This document shows, in pieces, positions 1 through 10,716 of a DNA stretch of 64,000 nt. This DNA is from Taxillus chinensis. Its lineage: Eukaryota > Streptophyta > Magnoliopsida > Santalales > Loranthaceae. Within the stretch, counting starts at the first letter, position 1. Every line of letters starts with the position of its first letter. Location of the stretch: the NCBI GenBank assembly GCA_023512835.1, contig CM042087.1, forward strand, positions 17,020,853-17,084,852. Reading direction: 5' to 3'. The notes under the pieces were generated by a model. It was not told the DNA's origin. It saw nothing but the letters and a program-made list of their open reading frames with translations, and ran no database searches. A program made the translations under genes and the position numbers.

Positions 1-213
1 TGTTCTCGTAGAGTTCTTTCAATTTCAGGATCTAACGGCAGCAACTCGCCACGAGTGCGACGCATGCACTAAGGAATTTTATCGAACACTTGGCGTGCGC
101 TACAAAAATGCAAAAACAAACAATCTTCCAGATCACATATTAATTAGCTCGCTAAATGTCACCCATGCGTCACAACAGATTGGTTGCCTTCCCCGGCAAC
201 GGCGCCAAAAACT
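1..213 (-). mobile_element. 5' internal start of Athila-like Ty3/gypsy element (continues left of window)
   Basis: Read on the minus strand, the LTR at 214-1726 is followed by a short spacer, a primer binding site at 191-207, and untranslated leader running off the left edge. No coding sequence is visible. The element is inserted in the copia pol gene that resumes at 1727. The lineage is inferred from the PBS type and from the LTR ends. Confidence 0.7.
191..207 (-). other. Primer binding site, tRNA-Asp type
   Basis: The minus strand reads TGGCGCCGTTGCCGGGG, the complement of the 3' end of plant tRNA-Asp and the usual Athila-lineage PBS. It lies a few bases inside the LTR end at 214. This fixes the element orientation as minus and identifies the adjacent LTR as its 5' LTR. 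Confidence 0.85.
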
Positions 214-1726
214 TGACCTAGGAGTTTTATATGTGGTATAGGTACCCAGCAAGTGCACTGGCCAAGTGATCTGATTATCGATCCCACATGGAAGGAACTA
301 TTGCTGAAAGATAGATGATCACTAAACTAGCAGATTTGGTCCATGTATGGAAAAATAATTTAAATTGTGCAAATAGTTTGAATTCTGAATAGCTAAAGCA
401 AAAGTGAATAAATCAGATTGTTGGCAAGCAATTAGTATAGAGATTTCAGTGATTAAGGATCTAGGGTTATAATAATAATTTGGATTATGGCACTTGTTCT
501 TGATTTAAGCTCTAATTCATGTTCATGTTGATTATCTCCTACCTATCTTACATTTGGTCCATGCTAAGATAGATTTAAGGCTTTTATCCCATTTGGCCCA
601 TGTGAATAAAAGTGATCAAGGTAGATAAACAATCTAATAGTTGTAGACTTGGTCCATCATACAACATTAAATCTAATTCATGAGTATTCCACTTTAGACA
701 AGGGCTAAGATTACCTAATCATGCATAAATCAGGCATTTGCTTTCATACAAGTGAATTAAACAAGAACTGAATTTCATTTCATTAAACAAGCATAAACCA
801 TAAACCAAACTAATTACAACATATTGGGGGCTACATTGCTCCCCTAGACTAACAAAACTACCCTATAATCATAATGAAGGCAATATAAATTACAAGGAAA
901 AACATGATTACAATATCGGGACGATAAAGGAAGAACCCAAGATGAACCAGGACTCTGGCCTCCAAAGACTCCGGTGTCTGCTGCCCAAAATCGCTCCTCT
1001 CCAACTCTAGTGCTGCCAAAGGACAATCCGATCTTTCAACAACGGCTATAGCTCTTCTTCAGAACTCAGATCAGATTGTCTAACCGAGGATGATTTACAA
1101 TGCCTCCCAAGCCCCCTATTTATAAGATTTAGTGGGCCAAATTAGGGTTACAAAAGATGTGCCCTAATTATAAGTGTGGTCGTAGCCAAAACGACGTCGT
1201 TTTGGTTAGTGACACTATTCGACATTTCAGGCTCAATAAAACTCAAACTACACCAAATTTGACACAAGTTCTTTAGATAAAAATGATGAAAACAACAAAA
1301 CACATCAATTGGAGCTCAAAACTGCCTGTACACGAGAATGCGCGTGAGAAGGTCCTTTTGGCGTGCAGCTCCAAATCAGCCCAAATTTGCTCCAAAGCTT
1401 CAGTATAACTTGTAGAAAGCATCCATGCATCAAACTCCTTGCACGTGAGAAACACCCTTTCGCGTGCACCTTCATTTTGCTCTTATTTTGCTTCCATCTC
1501 CTTCCTATAGCTTCCTCTTAAGTGTATGGAGTGATCTAGCCAAGGTGTGTGGAAAAAAGTTGCTCTAAAACCTGCCAAAAACACTCAAAAAGTACAACTA
1601 TACACCAAACAAGGTCTTCCTAGGGGTTAGAGCAAAAATATGCAACATACCATGCAAATAGGCTCAAAACATACTCTAAAACACCCTAAATATGGCATAA
1701 GATAATGGCATAAATGCGCGTTATCA
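214..1726 (-). repeat. 5' LTR of Athila-like element
   Basis: On the minus strand it begins TGATAACGCGCATTTATGCC at 1726 and ends GGTCA at 214, giving TG...CA termini and about 1.5 kb. It abuts copia pol sequence at 1727 on one side and the PBS on the other. It carries a perfect 20-bp ACGT palindrome (1186-1205) and a TATA box (1116-1126). ORFs inside it are short and unsupported. The target-site duplication cannot be tested because the other end is outside the window. Confidence 0.8.
1116..1205 (-). promoter_or_regulatory. LTR promoter: ACGT palindrome plus TATA box
   Basis: CCAAAACGACGTCGTTTTGG at 1186-1205 is a perfect 20-bp palindrome. About 60 bp downstream on the minus strand is CTTATAAATAG (1116-1126). 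ACGT-core palindromes are typical bZIP binding sites. The spacing and orientation fit an LTR U3 promoter. Function is inferred. Confidence 0.6.
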
Positions 1727-2370
1727 ATATGCTTTCTGTCTAGAGCTTCAACTAACATTAGTTGGTTGTGGCACAAGAGATTTGGTCATTTAAACTTCAA
1801 GACTATGTCTAAATTAGCATCTCTTGATTTGGTTGAGGGCTTACCTAAGCATGTGTATGAAAAAGAACACCCTTGTAGGGATTGTCAGTTGGGCAAGCAA
1901 GTGAAACATTCTTTTAAGAGTGTGGATAAAACCTCAATCACACAACCACTTGAACTTCTGCACATGGACTTATGTGGTGCAAGATATTTTCTTGCAGCAG
2001 TAGATGACTATACCAGATATACATAGGTCATGTTTCTCAGAAACAAAACTGAAACATTTGAAAACCTTGTTGAACTCTTCAATTGGATAACTAATGTTAA
2101 GAGTCTTTCTATTAAATGCATTAGAAGCGATCATGGCAAGGAATTTGAATTTTCTGATATGTTAGAGTTTTGTACTGAACATGGTATCTAGCACAATTTC
2201 TCAGCACCTAGAACTCCACAACAAAATGGAGTCGTTGAAAGAAAGATAGAACTTTAGTTGAAGCAGCTAGAACCATGTTGACAGGAGCTCAGTTCCCAAA
2301 ATCTTTATGGGCTGAAGCTGTTGCCACTTCTTGTTATGTACAAAATAGAACTCTAATTAACAAATAAGCC
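1727..2370 (+). pseudogene. Copia pol: GAG_pre-integrase zinc finger and integrase core (broken)
   Basis: The frame is open from the junction at 1727. It shows the pre-integrase motif LWHKRFGHLNF and the CxxC pair in HPCRDCQLGKQ (zinc finger), then LHMDLCG and AVDDYTRYT with the first catalytic Asp. The second Asp region reads IRSDHGKEFEF and the Glu region APRTPQQNGVVERK. In-frame stops occur at 2024-2026 (TAG at the conserved Trp of the DYTRYTW motif), 2189-2191 (TAG) and 2365-2367 (TAA). A one-base deletion lies near 2250, just after the Glu motif. It is a dead copy of a copia integrase, which would insert the cDNA into the genome. Confidence 0.9.
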
Positions 2371-3141
2371 ATGAAAACACCCTATGAATTATGGAAGGGA
2401 AGGAGACCAAACATTGGTCACCTAAGGATCTTCGGGTGTACTTGTTATATTCTGAACAATGGCAAGGATTACTTGAATAAGTTTGATGCCAAGTCAGATG
2501 ATGGGTATCTTGTTGGATATTCCATGACTAGCAAGGTTTATCGTGTGTTTAATAGAAGGACTAGAACTGTTGAAGAGTCTATTCATGTTTTATTTGATGA
2601 GACTAACCATGGTATGCAGAAAGGAGACCCAAATGTACATGAAGTGCGGGATACTATCCTAGTAGAAAACCAAGACACAGATAATCCTACAACAACTGAA
2701 CCATTGGAAGATGAACCTAAACCTAAAGACCAAAGAGCTGAACCGGTTACTGTTGAATCAAATCAAAAATCAACAGAAGATCATTACTCTAACTTTCAAC
2801 CTGTTCAGTCTCTATCAACTCCACCAGCCCAAGAACCTGACATAGAGCAATTGGGCATTCAACATGAAGAAAGAGAAGACCTTCCAAAGGCAAGGAGAAG
2901 ATTAAAGGACCACCCATTTGAACTAATAATAGGAGATCCTGCTGCACGGGTCAAAACAAGGGCTGCCACACTTCATGAGAATCTATACATGTGTTTCTTA
3001 TCACAAGTGGAGCCAAAAGCAATAGATGATGCAGTTCAGGATCCCTATTGGATTGATGCTATGCAAGAAGAGCTCAATCAGTTCAAGAGACAGAAAGTAT
3101 AGGAGTTAGTCAATAGGCCTAGATCACAACAAGTCATTGGT
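2371..3141 (+). pseudogene. Copia pol: integrase C-terminus and linker to RT
   Basis: In the same frame as the preceding integrase. It starts MKTPYELWKGRRPNI, the conserved copia post-core segment, followed by the GCTCYILN...FDAKSDDGYLVGYS block found between integrase and RT in copia polyproteins. An acidic, Gln/Pro-rich linker follows, then HENLYMCFLSQ and the start of the RT region (YWIDAMQEELNQF). A TAG stop at 3100-3102 sits where copia proteins have Trp in a VWELV-type motif. Confidence 0.9.
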
Positions 3142-4245
3142 GTGAAATGGATATTTAGAAACAAACTTGATACTGATGGTATTGTAATTAGAAACAAGGC
3201 CAGACTGGTGGCAAAAGGTTACAGACAAGAAGAAGGAATTGACTATGATGAAACCTTTGCACCAGTTGCTAGACTAAAGGCCATCCGCATGTTTTTAGCT
3301 TATGCAGCATTCAAGGACTTCAGAGTTTATCAAATGGATGTCAAGAGTGCATTCCTTAATGGAGACCTCCAAGAAGAAGTCTATGTTGAACAACCTCCTA
3401 GATTTCTAGAGCCAAACCAAGAACACAAAGTGTACAAGCTGAAGAAGGCTCTATATGGACTAAAACAAGCTCCCAGAGCTTGGTATGAAACGTTGTCAGA
3501 GTTTCTGATCAAGAACAAGTTCATAAAAGGCAAGATTGACCCTACCCTGTTTCTCAAGAAAGGAAAAGGATCACCCTTGATTGTCCAGATTTATGTTGAT
3601 GACATCATCTTTGGATCAAGGGACAAAAAGCAGTGTGAAGAATTCTCTCATCTGATGAAAAGTGAGTATGAAATGAGTATGATGGGAGAACTTTCATTCT
3701 TTCTTGGGTTGGAGGTCAAGTAGTTGAAGAATGGAATCTTTATCACTCAAACCAAATACACTAAGGTGATTCTAAAGAAATTCAAGACGACTGATGTGAC
3801 ACACATGAAAATGCCCATTCCTACAAATGCCAAATCAAATATGGATGAAGCAGGCAAAGAAGTGGTTATCATTGAATATAAAAGCATGATTGGATCTTTG
3901 TTGTATCTCACAGCAAGCAAACCTAATATAATGTTCGCAACATGCATCTATGCAAGATACCAAGCAAATCCCAAGGAGTCTCATATGTCTCATGTCAAAA
4001 GGATTATGCGGTATCTCAAGGGAATAGAAAATTTGGGACTTTGGTACCCAAATGAGTCTGAATTTCAACTGAGAGGATTTTCACATGCAGATTTTGCTAG
4101 CTATAGGATTGATAGGAAGAGCACAAGTGGAACATGCCAACTGCTTGGCAACAGACTTGTATCCTGGTTTACCAAGAAATAGAATTCAGTTTCAACTTCA
4201 ACAGCTGAAGCAGAATATATTGCTGCAGGAAGTTGTTGTGCTCAG
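3142..4245 (+). pseudogene. Copia pol: reverse transcriptase (RVT_2), broken
   Basis: Reverse transcriptase of the RVT_2 type, same frame as upstream. Visible motifs are [64 protein letters not shown] and the active site YVDDIIFGS (about residues 152-160 of this segment). SIRE-lineage features include KIDPTLF and [12 protein letters not shown] stops at 3721-3723 and 4180-4182 both fit a former CAG (Gln) codon. The segment 3724-4182 carries the thumb and connection region (MIGSLLYLTASKPNI, KRIMRYLKG). Confidence 0.92.
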
Positions 4246-4539
4246 TTGCTTTGGATGGCCAGTCAACTTTTAGACTATGGGTTTAACCTGAAGGCTGTGT
4301 TACTATACTGTGACAACACAAGTGCCATTGCAATTTCCAACATTCCTGTCATGCATCCCAAAACCAAGCACATTGAGGTCAGACATCACTTCATACGTGA
4401 CCATGTGCTGAAGAAGGACATTTCCCTTGAGTATATATCCACTGATGACCAACTTGCCGACATCTTCACCAAACCACTGCAAGAAGCCAGGTTCAATGAA
4501 CTTCTGACAAAACTTGGCATGCTAGACTTAACTTCATAA
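4246..4539 (+). pseudogene. Copia pol: RNase H C-terminal part
   Basis: Continues the pol frame after the stop at 4180. Shows YCDNTSAIAISNIPVMHPKTKHIEVRHHF in overlapping pieces, then IRDHV and the copia C-terminal signature ADIFTKPL, ending LGMLDLTS with a natural TAA at 4537-4539. RNase H removes the RNA strand of the RNA:DNA hybrid during reverse transcription. This part has no internal stop. The whole pol copy is inactive because of the upstream lesions. Confidence 0.9.
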
Positions 4540-5202
4540 TACTTATTACATGTCTTGAGTTTTAGTTCAACGTCAATACCTGAGTATGAACATAGGTATG
4601 ACACAGTTAATGATTGTTTATCTCTCCATGAATATTAGCAATGCCTAAGTATGATTCATACATTTCTACTGCGGGTAATTGAGAAATCACATGGATGAAA
4701 CTTGCTACCTCTGAACCTGGTTTAACTCTTTTGTAAAACCTGTCATGAATCGTCAAGTCCAGAGTGAAGAGAGTGCCATTTCCATCATACCTCAATTAAA
4801 TGATATTCCCACTAGTTGCTATTTTCATGCTGAGTGAATATCACCTGTATAGCATTGCATTCACTAACTAACAGGAACTGTTGTATCTCATGGCACTGTT
4901 GGCTTGCACGGAAAGGATCCTCAATGATTTAATGCTCTAAGGATGACTGAGATTGTAGAACTTGAGAATCCTATTACTCAAAAAGAGCCGATACCTTTCA
5001 ATGAAAACAAAAAAAGGCAAGGTGAAAAAGGCAAAAAGAAACTACTAAAATCAATTGCCTGTCTTAAGGGGAGTCCTCACTACTACCCTCAGATGTATCT
5101 CTTTTAGAGTAATAATTGGAGTTCAAACTGAATGATCATCTAATATCCAAAAGAAACTTGTTGAGCCCTGTCCAAATGAAAAGGGTCATGAATTAGCATT
5201 GA
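4540..5202 (+). other. Non-coding 3' region of copia element, first part
   Basis: Follows the pol stop. There is no ORF longer than about 60 codons with recognisable content. It contains purine stretches (aaaggcaaaaagaaac near 5030) and the phrase CTTAAGGGGAGTCC near 5076, as expected between pol and the third gene of a SIRE-like element. The region is interrupted by the solo LTR at 5203 and resumes at 7218. Confidence 0.6.
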
Positions 5203-5824
5203 TGTAATGACCCGTGTTTGTGGTATGTACGAAGTTAACCACAGATGCTTTGTGAGTGAAAATTGTTGGGTTTTAGGGAGTTTCCTTCCCATATACTTTA
5301 GCTAAAACACCTTGGATGTTGGTGCACAAGTTTGAGGCAAGAGATGAGCCCAAGAGGGGACTTTTGGGAGGTGTACGTGACAAGTGATAACGTGCATTTA
5401 TGCCTAGGAAGATGCTATTTGCATATACAGGCGCTTTTAGGCTGTTTTGTCAGGTTTTGGAGATTAATTTTGACCAAGTAGATGCCCTCAAATCAATTGG
5501 CGTGCAAAACTAAAGTTTCTCAGAATGATGTCCTCTACCTTCCACAGAAGTTTCAGAGCCAAAGGCCTTGAACGCCAATTGGACCAATTGGCGTGCAAGG
5601 GGATTTTGGTTTGCCTGTCTTCTACATAATGCAAGGAAGCTTGGGGTAGAATTTCAGGGTATTTGGACTTGCACGCCAATTAGGGATATGGCGTGCAATA
5701 TGGCATGCAGCCATATTTTTGTATAATCACCTTGGTTTTGTTATTCTAATAATCTTTTCCCAAAAGACCATGTTGGAATTATGGATATTTTGTCGTGTGT
5801 GGATGCAGAAAGGTTGTAGCTTGT

Positions 5825-6000
5825 GCAATCAAAACTACGTCGTTTTGATGCTGGGATTCATTTAATCAAAACTACGTTATTTTGATGTTGTGATGCCTAT
5901 ATAAAGAAGTGAAGACTACTTGTTCTAGGGTTAGGGTTCTCTTCAGCCACTGCAGCCGTCGTAGAGAGAGAGAGAGCTAGAGAGAGAAGGAAGGAGAGCT
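5825..6000 (+). promoter_or_regulatory. LTR promoter of solo LTR copy 1
   Basis: Two near-palindromes of the form ATCAAAACTACGT...TTTTGAT (about 5826-5848 and 5865-5887) precede CTATATAAAG (5897-5906). Downstream are the telo-box-like AGGGTTAGGGTT (about 5926) and a GA-rich tract (5963-5995), a plant core promoter layout. The transcription start is expected about 30 bp after the TATA box. Activity is inferred only. Confidence 0.65.
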
Positions 6001-6239
6001 GCTGGTTGCTGCCGAAGTGTCGTGAGTGGGGAGAACGGCGTCTAGCGTGGGAACAAGGAGGATCTTCTTTAAGGTAGGGGTTCTATCTTTCCCGGTCTGT
6101 TCTGGGGTTAGCCCTGCGTAGATGTCTTACAGAGTTTCTATGGCTATTGTTATAATATTTATATGTAAATTCATATAGGTGTGACCTCCTATATGAAGGT
6201 TGGCCTTCAGTGGCGTTTTGGTGTGATTTCTGATGTTGG

Positions 6240-6720
6240 GTGGTTAGTACATGTTAAATGTTTGATAAAATGCCTGTATGAATATGCCTGTGTATATATG
6301 CTTAGAACGTCTTTGATAATATGCCTGTGTGTATATGCTTAGAACGTCTTTGATAATATGCCTGTGTGGCTGGATTTGTGAGTTTGTGAATGTATGCTTG
6401 CTAAGTGTTTGAAGTTGTGCCTGTGAGACTATACATGCTAAGTGTTTGAAGTTATGCCTGTGTGACCATGCATATTAAGTGTTTGATGTTATGCCTGTAT
6501 GGTCATGTGTGTTGCGTGTTTGCTTGTACACCCGGTGGCTGTGGAAGCCCGGGACTGATCATGTTAGCCTGTGAGGCTGTGGAAACTATGCCTGAGAGGC
6601 GGTTAAACTATTTGCCTGAGAGGCGGTTAAATCATTGGCCTGAAAAGGCGGTTAAATCACTTGCGGTTAAATCATTGGCCTGAAGAGGCGGTTAAATCAC
6701 TTGTGGTTAAAGTGTTAGCC
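6240..6720 (+). repeat. Short tandem repeats inside solo LTR copy 1
   Basis: Two repeat families adjoin. Units containing ATGCCTGTGTG and TATATGCTTAGAACG repeat at about 35-45 bp spacing (6262-6500). Units containing GCCTGAGAGGCGGTTAAA or GCCTGAAGAGGCGGTTAAA repeat near 6590-6700. The same families occur in the other LTR copies with different copy number, for example 10118-10190. Confidence 0.7.
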
Positions 6721-7217
6721 TATGTGGCAGTGGAAGATTGTAATTGTTGATGTGATTGTTTATTTTGTCTGCTGAAATTATTGTATCACGACACTACACT
6801 TGTACACATGGCATGTAGATGCTAGGAGCATGGGATGGGTTGGGGAGACATGATCCCTACTGAGCTGTGGTTGCTCACCCCTCCTACTGTGTTTGGTTTT
6901 TCTACAGGGACCTACAGGCGTTAGGCAGAAACACCCAAGTTGAAGGCAGTTCCGTTTTGTGACTTTGTTTATTATTATTTGAGTTTCGTTGTAATTATGT
7001 TGAGGCCTTGTAACCCCAGCGGGGAGATAATGTAATGAGGAGTTTTATGTAATAAAAACATGTTTGGGCACATTTGTATGATTCACTTAATAATTATGTG
7101 ATTTGGTCTCTGAAAATAAAATGTGAAGTGTATGTTGTATTCTACCCCTTTATCCAAACCCGGGTAAAGAAAGGGTCACGTTCCGGTCTGCTCGGGTTGG
7201 AAATCCGGGGCGTGACA

Positions 7218-8416
7218 ACTGAATAGGCGTACTCTACGAAGAAAAAGGGTAGCTCACACAGAAAATAGTAATGATCAAACTCCAAACTCTAAGTATGTAC
7301 TGTGTTGTAAATTAGACAATACTAGAGTGTGTGTTCTGATTCTCAATAGGGTCATCTTGTCTCTCAAGTCATCTATGCTGAACTGAAAATCATTGGTGGA
7401 TCAGGGGTGTGGTAAGATTCGGTTGACCATGAGATTATCAAACAGTGCATTCCTAGTTCCTGAATCAAACTCACATGCTGATCCGAGAGTGAGAGGAAGA
7501 GGCCTCCACTGAATGAGTTTTGCTGAATATGTGAGGAGACTACTGAATTCATGACTGGGTTGTTGCAATAGACCAACCATGGATTACTGGATGCTATGTT
7601 AACATTGTGATCATTGTCCTTCATAAAAAAGTATGTGATGATACACTTAGTAGTTTCTAAGCTTTGTGGAAATATAAATGATTATGCTATAGTAGTCATT
7701 CATGTAAACCAGGTATTACGGTTGAAAGAACTCAAGTTCTGGACACGCCCAATTTCGCTTACAACACTGTTCATCATGCATGATTTTATGTGAAATATCA
7801 TATGCGTCACACTCGTGTTGTTAAGTGTTGAAAAAGTTTAGAGAAATCCACCTTGGTAATTGAATCCGTAGTCGACCACGAAGCAAACAGCATCGAAGAA
7901 CTGCTGCATCGAAGACTTCTTCTTCGTAGCCTCGAAGCTCGAAGAGTCGTAGACTCATCCTAAACACAGCTTCGCAGAGTTGCAGTTCCAAAGGGTTGAA
8001 GCGGGACAGATTCAGTTCCCTCGTTGTTCAAGCGTCGGAGACACATCAGCACGTCACTGTGCACTTAACATTCAAAATACATCAATAAGGGGTGACGTGT
8101 ACATATCGCTTGAACTTTATACGGGTGGATCCGGAAGATAAAGAGACGGGTCAAAGAAAAGGACGCGGACCTGAAGACGAACCGACAAATTGTGTGACTT
8201 CTATGGTATGCTTCTCACCTCATATATAAGTCACTGATAGAGACAGAGCCCAGAGGTACTTTGTTCGTTTTCACACTTGAACCCTAACCCTAAGCGCTCT
8301 CTCTCTCTCTCTCTCTCTCTTCGATTCTCGTTCTCTCTCTCTTTCTCTCTCCTCTGACCACCTTCGAACCTTACAATCTCTCTCTACGAGTGTCTCTTTC
8401 TCTTTCTATAACCTCT
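7218..8416 (+). other. Non-coding 3' region of copia element, second part, leading to the third gene
   Basis: Resumes after the solo LTR. No protein is recognised; the minus-strand ORF at 7373-7624 has no support. A CG-containing word cluster at 7870-7960 repeats TCGAAG, CGTAG and GACTC words like those in the copia LTR. The last 200 bp look like a promoter for the gene at 8417: CATATATAAG at 8221-8230, ACCCTAACCCTAA near 8281, and a CT-rich tract at 8296-8352. Confidence 0.6.
8221..8352 (+). promoter_or_regulatory. Predicted internal promoter of the third gene (copia element 1)
   Basis: CATATATAAG (8221-8230) is followed about 50 bp later by a telo-box-like ACCCTAACCCTAA and a long CT-rich stretch (Y-patch-like), ending about 65 bp before the ATG at 8417. 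This is the arrangement of a plant gene promoter and leader and not that of a read-through polyprotein. The equivalent gene at 16844 also has a TATA box about 100 bp upstream. Inferred. Confidence 0.5.
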
Positions 8417-8923
8417 ATGGCAGGTCCAAGCTCATCAATGGCCGACAAACTAAACAACATTGTCCCGGGGTTCATCATCGATTGGGAAGCCATCGGCGAC
8501 ACCAAAGTCAGCTGGCTGGGCGAATTCAGAAGTCGCCTCGATGATACTGGCATTGCATATGTCTGTACTGGGATGCATGACATTCTGGTGGAAGATGTGT
8601 CGGAATTCCACAAAATGCTGTCTGTTTCTGGATGAGGCCTGGTAGGCACTACACACGGAGTGGAAATTCGAATATCATCCGAAACGTTACAAGAAGTTTT
8701 CCAGCTCCCTACAGGTAACTTCCAACCCCTACCTAGTCTTTCCCGAGATGACTGTAAGTTTTTTCTGGGGTATTCCAACCCTGGAAAGCAAGGATGGGGA
8801 GCCCTGAAGATCGGGTTCTCCGGTCAGGCACTAGCGACTCTCATAGTCACCGGACAGTGCCTAATGTCCAAGAAGACTGCTCATGACTCTGCAAGTCATG
8901 AGCAGATGAAGATCATGTGTAGT

Positions 8924-10716
8924 TGTAATGACCCGTGTATAAGAAGTTAACCACAAACACCTTGGATGTTGGTGCACAAGTTTGAGGTAAGAGATAAGCC
9001 CAAGAGGGGACTTTTGGGAGGTGCATGTGATAAGTGATAACGTACATTTATGCCCTAGGAAGATGCTATGCATATACATGCGATTTTAAGCTGTTTTGGC
9101 AGATTTTGGAGCTCACTTTTGGTATAGTAGATGGCCTCAAACAATTGGTGTGCAAGAACAAAAGTTGCTTAGAATGAGGTCCTCTATCTACCACAGAAAT
9201 TTCAGAGCATTTGGAGCTGCACGTGAATTCACCCATTTCACGTGCAAGCATATTTTTGCTTCTCAGACCTCTACAAGATGCAAGGAGGCTTGGGGTGAAG
9301 TTTTAGTGCATTTGGAGCTGCACGCCAATTGGGGAATTGGCGTGCAAGCATGTTTTTGCATGGTTACCTTGGTTTTGTCATTCTAATCATCTTTTCCCAA
9401 AGGACCATGTTGGAATTGTGAACATTTTGGTGTGTATGGATGTGGGAAGATCATAGCTTGTTCCATCAAAACTACGTCATTTTGATGCTGGGATTCACTT
9501 AATCAAAACTACGTCGTTTTGATGTTGTGTTGTCTATATAAGGAGGAGAAGCCCTTTGTTTTAGGTTTAGGGTTTGTTGCTCCACCAGCCGTCGCAGAGA
9601 GAGAGAGAGAGGGAAAGAGAGCTCCTGGTTGCGCTTTGGGCGTCTTGCGTGGGTGATCGGTGTCTCGTGGGCGGACAGCGTTCGGCGTGGGAACAGTATT
9701 GCGGTATTGTTGCATTTTACTTGAGGTAGGGGTTCTGTTCTTCCTAAATCCTCCTCTGTCCTAGGGTTCTAGGCCAGATTATGGATTATATCTGTTTATA
9801 TATATATATATGTAATCCATATAGGTGTGATCTCCTATATGGATGTTGGCCTTCAATGGCATTTTGGTATGATTCTGTTGTTGCATGCTATATGTTCGAT
9901 GAAATGCCTGTGTGAACATAGCTGTGTGTATATGCCCATTACATGTTTGGTAATATACCTGTGTGGCTGGACTTGTGATTTGGTGTATGTATGCATGCTG
10001 GGTGTTTGTTCTATTGCCTGAATGGCTGGGTTTGTGCACTTGTGAACGGGTGCACCCCAAGTGTTTGGTTTTATGCTTGAGTGACCGTGGTGTGTGTTGT
10101 ATGCATGACTGTGGTATCTGGCCTGAAGAGGCGGTTAAACTACTTTGCCTGAGAGGCGATTAAATCTGGCCTGAAGAGGCGGTTAAATTACTTGCTTGAG
10201 ATGTGGTTTGTTAGCCAGGTGTGGCTCAGGTGGGGTTACGCCCGCTTGTGTGGAATGTTTTATTTTCTTTTTCCTAATACTGCCATGTCACTACATCTGT
10301 GCACATGCATGTAGCCGCTAGGAACATGGGAAGGGTTGGGCAGACTTGATCCCTACTGAGCTGTGGTTGCTCACCCCTCCTACTGTGTTTGCTTGTTTTC
10401 CAGGGACTTACAGGCGTTAGGTGGATACACCAAGGTGGAAGACCATCTTCATTTTATTGTTCAGTTCAGTAATGTAATTTTATAATTTATGTAACCCCAA
10501 GGGGGGGGGGAATGTAATAAGGGATTGAATTGTAGTATGGAACATGGTTTGTGACCCCTTTGATGTTTGAACTTAAATAAAGATGTGGCTTGTTTGTTTA
10601 TTGTAATTGTTAGTTTTGCTCGTGTGGCATCCAGTAATCTAACCCCTTTACCCTCCGTGTGGGTGAACGAGGAGTCACGTACCGGTTTTCCCGGGTCGGA
10701 AATCCGGGGCGTGACA
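8924..10716 (+). repeat. Solo LTR, Tekay-type Ty3/gypsy family (copy 2)
   Basis: Begins TGTAATGACCCG and ends GGGGCGTGACA, flanked by a perfect 5-bp target duplication GTAGT (8919-8923 and 10717-10721). Length is 1793 bp. There is no PBS or PPT, so the internal region was lost by LTR-LTR recombination. It interrupts the C48-domain gene. Inside are paired ACGT motifs (about 9466-9523), a TATA box (CTATATAAGG, 9534-9543), a GA-rich leader (9596-9620), and GCCTGA...GGCGGTTAAA repeats (10118-10190). Confidence 0.92.
9466..9543 (+). promoter_or_regulatory. LTR promoter of solo LTR copy 2
   Basis: Two ATCAAAACTACGTC-type near-palindromes (9466-9488 and 9502-9523) stand just upstream of CTATATAAGG (9534-9543), followed by AGGGTTTG and a GA tract. 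The layout is the same as in solo LTR copy 1. Transcription from here would run through the downstream half of the C48 gene in the sense direction. Confidence 0.6.

Larger units (their letters stand above)
5203..7217 (+). repeat. Solo LTR, Tekay-type Ty3/gypsy family (copy 1)
   Basis: Begins TGTAATGACCCG and ends GGGGCGTGACA, the terminal sequences seen at all LTRs of this family in the window. Flanks are ATTGA (5198-5202) and ACTGA (7218-7222), a 5-bp target duplication with one mismatch. No PBS or PPT adjoins, so this is a solo LTR. Length is 2015 bp. Inside are a U3 with paired ACGT motifs, a TATA box, a GA-rich leader, and short tandem repeats (6240-6720). The family was assigned from the full-length copy with a Tekay-like pol at 39569-44406. 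Confidence 0.88.

Noticed and set aside
7373..7624. Minus-strand 83-codon ORF
   Set aside because: No domain or homologue within the window; region is copia 3' non-coding DNA.
8281..8294. Telomere-like ACCCTAACCCTAA (also near 39030 and 45460)
   Set aside because: Only two units each, always next to a TATA box; better read as telo-box promoter elements.
8450..8778. Minus-strand ORFs over the C48 gene start
   Set aside because: Shadows of the sense gene, whose N-terminal block is matched by the related gene at 16844.
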